Below are positions 48,727 to 61,193 of a DNA stretch of 64,000 bases, piece by piece. The DNA is from Ampelocalamus luodianensis (Eukaryota > Streptophyta > Magnoliopsida > Poales > Poaceae). The stretch covers positions 30,944,342-31,008,341 of the forward strand of contig CM070619.1 of the NCBI GenBank assembly GCA_036346255.1. The letters run 5' to 3'. The translations under genes and the position numbers were made by a program. The first letter of the stretch is position 1. The number at the start of each line of letters is the position of its first letter. A model generated the notes under the pieces. The model made no database searches and was not told the DNA's origin. It was given only the letters and a program-made list of their open reading frames with translations.

Positions 48727-51700
48727 TGTAACATCCCATCTTTGGACTTGTGTTTCAAATGTAAGAAAATCAGTAGAAATTAAAACTTTTTCTTACATCA
48801 TGTATTTCCTGTAGGCTTTGAACATCTGTTGTAAGAAGTTATGGAAATACAATGTCACAAGTCTATTTGATCCAAACTGTGATATTCCAAAAAAATCTTG
48901 TCAAATTTTGTGATCATCCTCTGGAAATATTTTTCCTAAGTTCTTGGGATGGTATGTAGCCCCTCTGAAAAATTTCACAATTTTTAGAAATTATTTGAAT
49001 ATTTTTAGAGGCAGTCAAACCTGTTTGACTTTCAGTCAAACCTCAAAACAGAGCCTTGCAGAATTTTTGGAGATTTATTCACAGCATAAAAACCTCTGAA
49101 AATTTTACACAAGGTTAATATCTGAGTTAGCAAGCTCTTGTAAAAATTTCATAATTTTTGGAGTTGTGTTGCTACCTCAAATAAATCCTCCAAAGTCTCT
49201 GTTCTAATTTAGAAGTCAAACCTGTTTTCACTGTGCTTTGGGTTCGAGTCAGACTCGGGCTCGAGCCAATCGACTCGGTCCAGTCAACTAACTGCACCGA
49301 GTCTCTCTGTTAAAACGTGCATTGCATCTCAACCGTTAGATCTCGATCGCGCGGCCCACGTGCATGTATGCGTTCGGACCTTCCGGTTGCATGTTCGAAT
49401 GTCGACCGTTAGATCTCCATCCAACCACTCAGATCCTCCGAAACGATCGGACCCTCCGGTTGTTAGTTTGAATCCGAGCCGTTGGATTAAGATCCAACGC
49501 TCGCTTGTCCCTCTGTTGTAAACCACGTTCGCAACGTGGGGCAATCTGAGCTGTTCATTTCTAATCCTAGGGCTCGCGATCTTTTCGTTGTGTTTAAAAG
49601 CTCAGAGGCGTGGCGCTATCTTAGCCATCCAATTAAAATCATGGGGCTCTGAATCGCCCGAGCCTTTATCGCTGGTCATCTTCAACCTCCGGCCGTGCGA
49701 GCATAGTGTAGGGCATGGGGGTGTCTTTTCGTGCCTCCTACAGTCGCCCTAGCCGACGTTTAGGGGTATGGGAGACACGCTGAGCCAGGCCATACCCTAA
49801 TGCACGTCTACCATCCTTTCCTTGTCACGCACCTTGTGCTCGTGCTTTGCCGCCCAAAGGCTTGTGGTCCAAACCCTAATGCCTCCAAGGCCTTATAAGC
49901 ACCCAAATCACTTCCTGGTATTTCTTTAGACCACCATCAAGCTCCATTTACAGTATTGGAGCTTAACACCTCAAGAATGGCAAGTTGCCATTGTTGACCC
50001 GAAGAGCTCCATTGGTGTTCTTAGTGTTCCAGTGGTTCTCCTTCATGTTTCTTTGCCCTATCCTTATCTCTTTACTATCTTGAACATTTCCCCTCACTTA
50101 ATTTTGGATTTGATTCTCAGGAATTGTCCAATTTGGGGTTTGTTCAAATTCGCCGAAATTGGTCATCTTCTTCCTCACTGTGAGTGCTCCATTTTCTAAT
50201 TACTTGCTCATGTAGCTTCAGGACCTTAATGAAGCTATATTGATGCTTTGGTATCACTCATTTGGCTCAGGGTGTCATTTTCAATCTTTCTTCTCCAAGT
50301 CCGGCGAGCTTCCTCCGTGATCAAGCTTCTCCGGCCATCTCTGAAGCTTCCCTTCTTCAAGGTAGCTTCTTATTAGTCCTTAGAGGCTCTGGCACCCGCT
50401 TCCTTGGACTGCAGCGGAGCTTTTCGCTATTTTCATGTTTAGCAGTAGGGTTCCATTTTCGTTTGTCCGGCTAGACGGCGTTCTAGTCCCTCACCGCCGG
50501 CGAGAATGTCACCATTAGGTTCAGAGTGCTATTGCGATTCCATTTGGTTCTTGTTCACGCCGCATGCAGCAGTCGCCGCGGCGAGCCATTGAAGTCGCTC
50601 GGTATTTTGCCGGTGCAGGACTCTCGTTTTCGTCATTTGATTAGGACATATTAATTGCAGTGAAAGCTAATCATTGGTTAATTAATTGTGTCTTAATCTT
50701 TGTCGTAGAGTCACTGACCAGTGGGCCCAACGTCCTTAAATCGCCCGCTGGCGCAATCCCGCGCTGTTCCGACATCATTAATGCTTAATCATTGATTAAT
50801 TAATGTGTCGGGGTGTTCGCTGTCGGAAATCACCTTTGGGTCACTGACATGCGGGCCCTCCAATCTCTTAAAACCACCTCTGTGCCAGTCATTAGGACAC
50901 ATTAATTACTAATCATTATCAATCATTGATGTTTAGTATTTAATCGCTGTCTTAATGCCACCCTCGGTCTCACTGGCATGTGGGTCCTCATTTAAAATCC
51001 TCCCCGTGCGCTTAAGTCTCGTGTGTAGCACTTGGTTGATCGTGGACCGTCGATCCCGTGATCAACGGCCCAGATCGTGAGTGCATTCGGACCCTCCGGA
51101 TGCCTTGATCGTTCCTGACCGATGATCTTACGATCAATGGCTGAGATCGTGTGTGCAATCGGACCTTCCGACTGTTGGTGCACTCTGGACCGTCCATCTG
51201 CCGATCTGCGGCTGGGATTGGCCCAAGCAACCGCATCGTCCGAATGCATACACTCGTGTGCGCCGTTGGATCTTGATCCAACGGTGGGCTCCGATTAGGT
51301 TTCGCACGCGTGCGCTGTTTCCGGCGCGCGTGAGCCGTAGGTTTTTAAATCGAGGGTTGGAAATTGTCCACGTCTTATTCTTTTGTTTAAGTTTGTCTGT
51401 TTATCGGTAAGTATTTATTTAACAACCGAAAAGGATATAAAAACTTTAGAAACTCATAACTAATTCATTTTAACTGCTTTTTAGGTATTTCCAACTGTAA
51501 TAATTTCTGTTGTCACTTAAGTTTAATATAAAAATGCAGCTAAGAGTATTTCAGTAGCGGAAATTGTTGAAACTAAAATAATGTGATTCCTGCTATTAGG
51601 AAATTACAAAAATAGTTTTAACCTTGGAAAATGCATATCTTTTTCTGTATAAATCCAATTTGTGCAAAATCAATTTTGTTAAATTCATCTGTTAGTATAG

Positions 51701-53809
51701 TTTCATATGGAATAAGATTTGAGCATGATCATTATTCTGTGAAGTAACTTGCATTAGGTTTACAACTTAGAAAAATCATAAGTAAATGTGTATAACTCCA
51801 AATTTAGTAAATTTAACTTTGCTGTTATTAGGATGTCATAATCTACCTGCTATAAAAATTTCAGACCTTAGATCATTCTGGAAAATTTCGCCATGAACAG
51901 TACTATTAATTAATTAGATTGATTTTAAGGCTGAGAAAGGGTATTTTGTCCATATCTTTTGCATGTTAAGTCCAAATTGTATGATTCTTGTTCCTATCTC
52001 TGTCTAAAATCATTCCCTAGATGTTGTGTAAGTTTCATTGGTTTTGGAAGTTTTTGCTGCTGGAATTTATTTGGTGTTCTTCGTTCTTATTTGCTTATCG
52101 CCTTTTCGCGTTAGGTTCCGAAGATAATTTTATTGATGATATTGAGCCACAATGACTGATCCTCAAGACTTCACCAGCAAGCAGATGTAGCATTCATTTG
52201 ATCATATTGTTCCTACTATTTTCAAATTCTAATATATTGCTTGCAAATTCTATGTATGCATTGCTATGTTGTTTTAAACTATTGTCGATAGTTGGCCCAA
52301 TGAGTTGCATAATCGGAGGAAATGTTTAATCCTCTACTCACGAGCCTAGGATTACTTGCTGTGATTTTGGGTTCGTTGGATGAACCCTTGTCACTTAGTA
52401 GTTTACGTGTCATTATGCTTAGCCATGCTTAGCTATCGGTAGAAATGGGCGGTTATCGACTCGTCGATAACTTTGATCACACAAACTGTTATAATATGTA
52501 TATTTCAGCCTTGTGCTTTGTCTAAATTGCAAAACTAAAACTGAAAATGAAAACAATTTAGACTTGGGCACAATGGTAAGATGGTGTGATCTTTTGGGTG
52601 TGATTGGAATGGTGCCCGGGTTAATTAAGGACCGAGCTACTTGTTACACCGAACCAAGCATTTGTGCGTGCTAACCACACTAGGGGGATATGGGACCTCT
52701 CTTAGCTGAGTACTTTGGGCTGTGTTAATTAATGAGTCGCGTGGTGGGTGGCATATTTGATTATATGCAACATGGACACATTTGTGGGGAGAGGAACACC
52801 CGCCGAGGCCGGTGTGTCCTGCTCCACGTATGGGTCCTTGTGATCCATATTTCGTCGACAGATCACTAAGGATTAACCCCCATACGTGTGTCTCTTGATT
52901 AGCATATTCCATTGGAAAGGGTTCGTAGGACTTAGTCGTGCCGGCATACTAAAGGAAGTGTTCTTAATAGCTTGGCAAAAAGGCGGTCTGAAGTGTGGGT
53001 ACATTGGTACACCTGCGCAGGATTAAAACTATTCGAATAGCCTAGTCTTAGGTTATGGACACGCTTGGGGAAGTCTTCCAAGAGTTAGACTCCAACATTT
53101 TTAAAATAAAAATTGATGGGTGGTATGAATCAGGGATTCATGCTATGTTGTGGTGGCTTTTGGGAAAGTCACTTCTAGGTGGATACTTGATACTTATGTT
53201 TACTCGCTGTTATTTAAATGCTTAAAAACAGATTTTACAAACTGCTGTTCAACCTATTACAATATTGCAAATAAAACTTGCTTTGTGCGTCCAAAGAACC
53301 ATATAACCACATTCCTTTGCATACAGCTTTCATGTAGCTATGTATAGGCTTGTTACTCGTAAGTCTTGCGAGTATATTTTTGTACTCACCTGCATTGCTT
53401 GTGTTGTGCAGAGGATGATAGTGAGTCCGATGGACCTCACTTTTGTGAGTCAGGTTGTGGCGCTTTAAGGGGCGATTAGCTTATGGCCGTTGGTTGCCCT
53501 GTGGTGTTATGTGGCTAACCGGTCGTCTTTTGGTTTAAGCCATCTTATGGCAACTTTTGCTTCCGCTGTTACTTATTTGATACTTATGTCATTTGGCCGG
53601 TCGGCTGTTCTGTAATAACTTATCTTATGTATGTCTTTTGGTAGACTTGTTATATTCTGTTGTATGGAATTGATGCATGCTTTGGTATGATGTATGTGTG
53701 CTGCTTGTTCTGGGAGGCACATATTCATCGAGACGCGGATTATTCTATTTGTGATACTAGAACCAGAGGAAGGTCAAGTATTACAAGTTTAATAAACCGG
53801 GGTCTCACA
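48727..53809 (+). mobile_element. 5.1-kb Ty3/gypsy solo LTR inside the copia LTR
   Basis: TGTAACATCCC (48727) to GGTCTCACA (53809), TSD CCCGT at 48722-48726 and 53810-53814, length 5083 bp. No internal region. A TATA-like TTATAAG stands at 49893. It has candidate exon C (50271-50361, 91 bp), a 1753-bp intron-like segment (50362-52114) ending CGCGTTAG, and candidate exon D from 52115 (GSEDNFIDDIEPQ then TGA). A last candidate exon follows GTGTTGTGCAG at 53410 and reads EDDSESDGPHFCESGCGA. Confidence 0.94.
50271..50361 (+). other. Candidate LTR-internal exon C in the 48727 solo LTR
   Basis: A 91-bp block between ATTTGGCTCAG and GTAGCT. In the family frame it reads VIFNLSSPSPASFLRDQA then SPAISEASLLQG, open throughout, and joins in phase with SEDNFIDDIE at 52115. 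Confidence 0.45.
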
Positions 53810-53828
53810 CCCGTATCCCTTCAGATTT

Positions 53829-54035
53829 ATGGTCTTTTATGTCTATGCGGTGTCATGCTTAGAAATGCTTAGCTACCGGTAGAATTGGGCGGTTATCGAC
53901 TTAGTCGATAACGTTGATCACACAAAACTTATTATGATTTTATGTCCAGCACCTTGTGCTATGTACTTTGAGAAACTAAAACTGAAAAATAAAATATTTT
54001 AGACTTGGGCACATTGGTAAGATGGTGTGCTTTTG
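53829..54035 (+). repeat. Gypsy C 5' LTR, second segment
   Basis: Resumes after the copia solo LTR; carries the GGTTATCGAC palindrome at 53891-53912. Bases 54031-54035 (TTTTG) are the left TSD of the next insertion. Confidence 0.88.
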
Positions 54036-55081
54036 TGATGAGGGCATCCCTAACAGTTATACATCTTCTCCTATTGGTGGTGATGCACATACTGAGATGG
54101 ACGCCATAAGTAAAGCTACAAGTAATACAAGTGCATAAGTGCATGTTGGTCCACTGACTAGAGCGAGAGCTAAACTTCTAAATCAACAGGTGCTTTTGTT
54201 TCTTAATGAATCTTCTATTGTTACTAATGAGAATTGGGTACTACCTCATGCAAATGTTTTATGCATTCTCAGGTTTGAACATTGTGAAGCCTTTGGAACC
54301 GAGAGGGAGGAGAGGGAGGCCGGAGCCAAAGCAATGGAGGAGAAGCACACGTGGGTCAACCAAGAGGAGAAAGGCCCAAGAATTCAAGCCCAATTCGGAT
54401 CTTCCACAAGCCCAACCGAAATTCATCTCGGAATCAACTCAGAATTCAATTCGGATTCGGTTCGGGACAGCCCAACAGGGCTGTAATAAAAAAGCCATAA
54501 CTTTTGCATACGGAGTCCGATTGGGGTGTTCTTAGACTTGTTTGAAAGATTATTCCAAGGCCCACACAATGGTTTTGGCCCCAGCTTTAGAATACGTACG
54601 ATCGCACCGCTATGGCCGAAACAATGTGACGGATTTAAGTTAGGTTTTCCTTTTTGTGTGTTTTTGGGTCTTAGTCGAATTGGTGTTTGATTCGGCATGT
54701 GTAGCCGGCCCTAGGCCGTGCGTGAGTCGTGGAGGGCGCCTTAAGTACCCTTGCCCCTCCATTGTATCCATTAGACCAGTTTATGCATAAGATTGAAACA
54801 CAACTATTGCTTGTTCTTTCTACACCAGAGTTCATGCGAGGACTTTGAGAGAGAGCTAGGCGATCCATTGTTTTGATCTGGAATTTATCGTTCCATTGGG
54901 AATTGGGGACTTGGCGTTCGTCGTTCGTGGTCTCACGACGAACAATTATCCGGTATGTTTTGGGCGTTTTCCGAATAGTTGAGGGTTCGTGCATTGGCGC
55001 GAGTGTTCAGCTAGCGACATCGTCTACTTCGCATCAACTATCCACGGTTCCTCACTGAGAAGATCGGGCCTCCTCGTATCA
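54036..55081 (+). mobile_element. Solo LTR of the L3 gypsy family, plus strand
   Basis: TGATGAGGGCATCC to CCTCGTATCA, 1046 bp, perfect TSD TTTTG (54031-54035 and 55082-55086). It matches the L3 LTRs in opposite orientation, including the 86-bp segment that the L3 3' LTR lacks. Its first half encodes the pol C-terminus (54036-54486): DEGIPN at the LTR start, then GPLTRARAKLLNQQV, with one stop between at about 54136. Confidence 0.93.
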
Positions 55082-55086
55082 TTTTG

Positions 55087-56277
55087 GGTGTGAATTGTTG
55101 GTGCCCGAGTCAACAAGGACCGAATTACTTGCGCCATTGATCCAAGCCCTTTTGCATGCTAACCACATGTGGGGGATATAGGACCTCTCTTGACTTAGTA
55201 CTTTGACGTGTGTTGGCGCCGAGTCGCAGGAGGATGTGTGTGTGTGTGTTGTGCTAAAATGAGGTTTGTGTTTTTGTGTTGGGTGCATGGGAGTGGAATC
55301 CTTTCTAGATTCTCCACACTAAGGGGTATTGTAGTTGTCTAGTTGCTTTACCCTATATGGGTAGTTGACTCCCGGCTTTATAATGACTCCGATGCAACGT
55401 ATGGGTGTCTATCCATACGGACGACTCGTAGTTAATACACAATATTGAAAAACGTCTCATAGGAATTAGCCGTGCCGACATACCTATGGAAGTGTGCTTA
55501 ATCTTATGCAAAAGGCGGTCTGACATGTGGGTACATTGCCCTTGCAGGGTTAAATCTCCTAGGTCATGGACACACTTGGTTATTTCTCGCAAGAATTAGA
55601 CTATAACCTTTTCACTAAAACTTGAATTGGGTGTACGACTGGGGAATTCGTGCTATGCTTTGGTGGCTATTGGGTTAGTCACCTCTTGTTTGTTATTTAT
55701 ATTATTATTGTTGTCTCGCTGTTATTTCATCAAATAAAAATAGATTGTTAAATTGCTTTCAATCTATTACATTATTGCAAATGAAAACTTGCTTTATGCG
55801 TCCAATGAACCATATGACCATCTCCTTTGTTTCAGCTTGCATCTACGTATAGGATTTTTACTCGTAAGACTTGCGAGTACATTTTTGTACTCAGTTGCAT
55901 TGCTTATTTGTTGCAGAGGAGGTTGACCCCCAAGGGGTTAGCTTTTGTGAGACGGACTACATGTTGGACGACTAGCTTGGTGGCCCGGTCGGTTGCCGTG
56001 TGGGTGAATGGCAAACCAGTTGGCTTTTGGTTATCGCCATCTTATGACATTTTGCTTCCGCTGTTATTTCGGTTGTTATGGTATCATTTGACCGGTCGGC
56101 CCCATTTGTAATAACTCTGTTATGTATGTCTTTTGCTAGACTCGGCATTGTAAGCTTGTATGGAAATAATGCATGATTTTGTAAAGATGTATGTATACTG
56201 CAATTTTGGGAAGTACATGTCCATCGAGGTCCAAGATAATTGATTGGTAATACTAGAACCATTTGGATGTTCTCACA
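55087..56277 (+). repeat. Gypsy C 5' LTR, last segment
   Basis: Ends TTCTCACA at 56277. It has a short GT run near 55240 and the candidate last exon after TTGTTGCAG at about 55918 (EEVDPQGVSFCE). Confidence 0.88.
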
Positions 56278-56984
56278 AAAGTTAGTATCAGTGCCATATT
56301 GACAGTAGAAACACCTAGCTTGGTCGTCCTTAGGATGTTTTGAAAAACTTAGTTTTAAAATATCAAATGATTTATGAAAGCTTAAGTAAGTTCTCAGATT
56401 TTACTCCTTACCTATCTTAGCTTGCTCCCCTTACCTTGTTCTTGTTGAGTTTGAGAAAGTTGTTTTCCTCTCTTCTTCTTCCAAAAGATAGTTGTTATCA
56501 TTTAAATTAGGTTTTGGGAATTAATGAGAGTTGTAAATTTGAAGTGTGGTTGTCTTTTGGTGAAGTGGGAAGCTTCTAGAGTTGGATGTTTCGGCTGGGA
56601 ACTTGGATGCAAGTTTCTAGACAGCAAACCTTAGTTTCAAGTTAGGGCTAAAAATGAGAGGATAATTCAACTAAAACTCATGGGAATAAAAGGGTAAGAT
56701 GTGATATTAGTTGGCTGGTGTACAACACGCCCTTATATGGTTTTTACCTTGCCTTTAGGTGTGTTAGAACACGAGTTGTGTTTTGAAATTTTTCTTCCTA
56801 AAACGATTGCTCGTTCTTTCAATACGAGTTAGTCGTACCGGGAAGTTGATATTGTGTCTTGAGGTTTTGTGCTGATTGTTTTGCCTGTTTTCAAGCCTTT
56901 GGAGTTCGTTTCTTAACTGTGTTGTTTGTTTTCTTTCGCCTCCAGTTTTCGGGTTTTGTTGCTAACCCAGTTTAGTGGAACAGG
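56278..56984 (+). other. Gypsy C primer site and leader
   Basis: The primer site at 56283-56295 reads TAGTATCAGTGCC, two bases off the initiator-Met site TGGTATCAGAGCC. The remaining ~690 bp match the L2c leader. Confidence 0.8.
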
Positions 56985-57122
56985 ATGGCTGGACGATCTC
57001 GAAGTGGACAGAGTCAGCAAGCTGGTCTTGATGAGAAGCTCCCGCCTCCTCTGACCATGGCCAAGGTTGTCGCTCAAATCGAGCGTAACCGAATGGATCA
57101 GACGAGGATCTTGGAGGTTATT
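56985..57122 (+). pseudogene. Gypsy C gag, first 46 codons
   Basis: Starts MAGRSRSGQSQQAGLDEKLP and runs in frame to RILEVI, aligning with L2c gag from 25998. It is cut exactly after codon 46 by the gypsy D LTR; bases 57118-57122 (TTATT) should be the target duplication of gypsy D. The rest of gag is expected beyond 64000. Confidence 0.9.
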
Positions 57123-60100
57123 TGTGAGGACCCCAATTTATTTGGCTTGTAATGCTTAACCAACCACCTGGTCCTAGCATCACAAATCAAATAAACAGAA
57201 CCTCGAGATATGTATACTTCCCAGAAAGCAGTATACACACCTCACTACAAAAGTATGCATCAACTCTATTCCAAACATAGAGTCCAAACATCACACTACT
57301 AAACAGAAAGTAACAGCAGAAGATTATTACAGGCCAAGGCCGACCGGACAAAAGATACATAAATAACTGAAGAAAGACAGCGGAAGCAAAAGTGCCATAA
57401 GATGGCTATAAACAAAGCCAATCAGCGTGCCTTCAACCCACAAGGCATCTGACCGGACCGCCAAGCCTAGTCGTCACACACGGCGGCAAAGACAACTCAC
57501 GTAAGTGAGGCCCTTGGGGCTCACCTTCTTCCTCTGCAACAAAAACATTAAGCAAGCAATGAGTCCAAAATTGTTTTTGTACTCGCAAGACTGACGTGTG
57601 AACTAGTAGTCCTATTCATATGCTACATGCAGGCTTATCTGGTGGAGGCCATATGTTTCATTTTCACAAAGCCAAATTTATTTGCAATAATGTAATACAG
57701 TTTGAAGGCAAGTTTGCAATTCATTTTTAATTGAAATAACAGTAAGGATAATAATAACAAAAGAGTAAAGATAAACAACCTAGAAGTGACTATCCCAATA
57801 GTCACCACAACAATAGCACAAATCCCAGATTCGTACCACCCATCAAGTTTTAATTTAAATGTTGTAGTCTAGTTCTTGGGGGGCGTATCCGAGCGTGTCC
57901 ATAACCTAGGACGAGGCTATTCGAATAGTTTTAACCTGCGCAGGTGTACCAATGTACCCACACTTCGCATCGCTTTAAGCCAAGCACACTCCAAGGTATG
58001 CCGCACAGCTAAGTCCTATGAGACTTTTTCCAATATTGTGTATTGACTACGAGCCGCTCGTATGGATAGAAATCCATACGCTTACATGGTAAAGCCGAAA
58101 AGACAACTACCTTTGCGGGTAAAGCTTTCTGACAACTATCATGCTCCCAACACCATCCCTCCCGCAACCTCCTGCGACCGAGTCAATACACACCAAAGTA
58201 CTAGGTCAAGAGAGGTCCCATATACTCTAGTGTGGTTAGCACGCAAAATGCTCGATGCACGGTGGCGCAAGTAACTCGGTCCTTAATCGACTGGCACCAT
58301 TCCGCCACACCCACGATCACACCAATCATACCACAGTGCCCAAGTCTAAATCATTTTTGTTTTCATTATTTTAGTTTTGTAATTAACATATCCCGAGCTG
58401 AAACATAAGAACAATAATAATTTCATGTGATCAAGACCATCGACTAAGTCGATGATCGCCCAAATCTACCGGAAGCTAAGCATGGCTAAGCAACTGAACT
58501 CGTAATCTACTAAGTGATAAGAGTTCATCCAACGAACTCTAATCACAGCAAATAACCTAGGCTCAGGTAGTAGAGATCAATATTTCAATTACAGGATATG
58601 CAGCTACGGATTTAACTAATCAATTTAACACAAATTAAGCGATGCATACAGACAGTTGAAACAAAATACTAGACTTTAAAATACTAGGATTAATCATGAT
58701 CAAACTGCTTGCTGGCATGCTGCTCAATAAGTCGAGGATCACTCGAGAATACTGAATCGCCGCAATCTATCGATCGAGCAAAAACAACGAATAAGAACAA
58801 AAATAACACCGACAACAATACAACATTCAACAACAGCAAAACATACCAAAATTTACACAGCAGCTAAAACAAGGTTTAACAAAAATTTTAGAAACATAGA
58901 ACAATTTATTTGGAGTTGTGATGAATTTTCTAGGAATTTTCTAAGTTAAATTCACATAAAAAACATCAATTAATTATTTAACAAAATTTAAGAACAGAGA
59001 CATATCTAACACCTATACTGATAATTAGTACACTAAAAATGAAAATTTACAAAATTGGATTCACTCGATTTGGATCAAAATTGAATTAGTTATGAATTTT
59101 CTAAGTTTAAATGAATTATCAGTGCAAACGAAATACAATTCAGAAATCTTTAAAGCATCATTTAGATTTCCTACCGACGCCCAATGAGCCACAACATCGA
59201 CAAAGGCGGATCATGAGAATGCTGACTAGGTCAGCTTTGACCCAGCCTCGGCCGAGAGCGACGACGAAGGCGGATTTAGGAAGTACGCTTTCCCAGCTAC
59301 TAAGCGTACTGCACTGAAACAATAACGAGAAATACGCCTTCTATCAACAGAAACGTATTTCAATACTTTACGCTAATCCTTAACCAGCCGTGAGGGTCCA
59401 CAAGACAGCGACTCAAGGGATTGAAAAACGGTCAGATTAACAAACCTAAACATGCTTAAACCGGAGGCCCACATGTCAAAGATACAACCCAAAGGATGAT
59501 TAACACTAATGGAGGAAATTAACCGTAATGCTGCCGGCGGCTCACCGACGTTCACGGGGACGGCGGCGCGGCCGCGCAACTAATCTAGCTAACCAGAGGG
59601 TCTCAGGGCAAAAGGGTTATACCTACAGGTCCGCTGAGAGCTCGCGAACTTGATGACGACGTCACGGAACCTCGAGGATGTCGGCGGTGAGCTGGCGGTG
59701 AGCTGGCGGCGAACGGAGGCGGAGAAGAAGACACGGCTCCCACGGAGAAGACGCTACGGGCTTCGAGAAGACCCCAGAAGGTGCGCCTTAGCTTCGCCTC
59801 GACACCAGGAGCAATAAGCACACGATAGCGCCGACGAAGAGGGACCGAGGCGGCCGAAAATGCCACGGCGGCGGAATACCGAGCTTGGAGAAGAATTGAT
59901 CGCACGCCCTCAACGATGCACCAAAGATGAAATAGAACCTACTGCTAGACTCAGTGGACCAATACGATCCTAAGGGATCAGAAGCTGAGGCTAGAGACTC
60001 ACCAGATCGCCAAAACGACTGCGGGGCCGAGATCACCGGAAGCGAAGACGACGACACCGCCCCTGGCGATTCACAGGACGACAAGGACCCGGGATGGGTA

Positions 60101-61180
60101 AAATGGAGGCGGCGATGAGCAAGGATCACGATGGTGCGGTCCCGGGCTCGAGGGTGGCACCAACACGGCGGTGCTACCTTCGGCTTCTTCTCCCACAAAG
60201 CAGAAATCGCGAAGAGAACGAGATAAAGCAAAGGAGACGAAGTGGGTGAGCCTAGGAGATTTATGGAGTCGCGGCGATGCCTCCCAGCCGGACACGAGGG
60301 CAAAAAGGTGGCAGCGACGAGGTACGTGGCGCGCATGCGCGAACGCCGACGCACTCGGCGCGACGGAGAAGACGAGGGTGGTCCTGACAGGTGGGGTCCG
60401 CTAGTCAGCGAATGAGGCAAAGCGGCGCGAACCGGACCCAGGCGTGGCGCGAACAGGTCTGACTCGACCAAGACGATGCTGATCGTTGGATCTGAGAAGG
60501 ACGGCCGGGATCTACTGATGCAATCGGACTGGTCGATTGCATCGGGTGCTCGTGGGCCGCACGATTTGCATCGGACGGTCAGCAGCGATTGGGTTCGGAC
60601 GGTACAGCTAGGCGGTGCTACTGGACTAAGCAGCGCGGTCGGACTTGAGCTCGGGTTTGAATCCGAGCCCGAGGAACAGTGAGTCCAGATTTGAATTAAA
60701 AAGGGCAGAGAAGGTTTGGGGAATTTTTAGAGATAGCTCCCGAGCTCCAAAAATTCTGAAATTTGTATGGACGCTTACTGGGACAGAGGAAAACCTTGTG
60801 TAATTTTTCCAGGAATTTTCATGCACTAGATTTCTCCCAAGAAAATTCACAAGCTGCTGTCCCAAGGTTTGACCAGATTTCTAAACTGGTTTGACTTGAC
60901 TATTGGAAATAGCAAAAAAAATCTAAAAATTGTGAAACTTTTCAGAGAGGTAGCTAGGATGGTCAAGATGATAGGAAAAATATTTGCAGAGGATGATCAC
61001 AAGTTTAAGGTCAAGAATTTTGTTGACAACAACTTCCATTCACAAGAATAAATTCTAGAAAATGGAAATTGTTTAGGGAAAATTTAGAAAACTTCCAAAT
61101 GTTTTCATGAGGCATCAAAAGTTTTTATTTCTCCTCATAATTTTACATTTGAAATACAAACCCTAACTTCGGCTGTTACA
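57123..61180 (-). repeat. Gypsy D 3' LTR
   Basis: 4058 bp; minus strand runs from TGTAACAGCC (61180) to GGTCCTCACA (57123). It shares the family palindromes (58435-58457) and candidate exon D (58766 downwards: CGDSVFSSDPRLIEQH, then KQFDHD and stop). The GC-rich part 59560-60480 gives a 227-codon minus-strand frame (59788-60471) with Ser/Pro-rich stretches; it has no known domain, and I treat it as unproven. The last candidate exon after TTGTTGCAG at about 57540 reads EEEGEPQGPH. Confidence 0.92.
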
Positions 61181-61193
61181 AAATCTCCCCATA
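61181..61193 (-). other. Polypurine tract, gypsy D
   Basis: The minus strand reads TATGGGGAGATTT directly before the 3' LTR. Confidence 0.75.

Larger units (their letters stand above)
47190..53823 (+). mobile_element. Ty1/copia solo LTR (BARE/Angela type), interrupted by a gypsy solo LTR
   Basis: Starts TGTTGGTGATATGCCCTAG and ends ATCCCTTCA, with the perfect TSD GATTT at 47185-47189 and 53824-53828. Its own sequence is 47190-48726 plus 53815-53823, 1546 bp. The start motif is typical of BARE/Angela-like copia LTRs. It has a 21-bp repeat array and a TATA box. No copia internal sequence exists between the TSDs, so it is a solo LTR. Confidence 0.92.
44908..57122 (+). mobile_element. Gypsy C: 5' part of a chromodomain-type gypsy element
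   Basis: It consists of a 5'-truncated LTR (44908-56277 minus inserts), a leader (56278-56984) and 46 codons of gag (56985-57122), where gypsy D cuts it. The rest would lie beyond the window. LTR and leader are of the same superfamily as L2c. Confidence 0.88.

Noticed and set aside
59788..60471. 227-codon minus-strand frame in the gypsy D LTR
   Set aside because: High-GC, low-complexity Ser/Pro/Arg sequence with no family match and no counterpart of that length in other LTRs; at most short parts may be exons.
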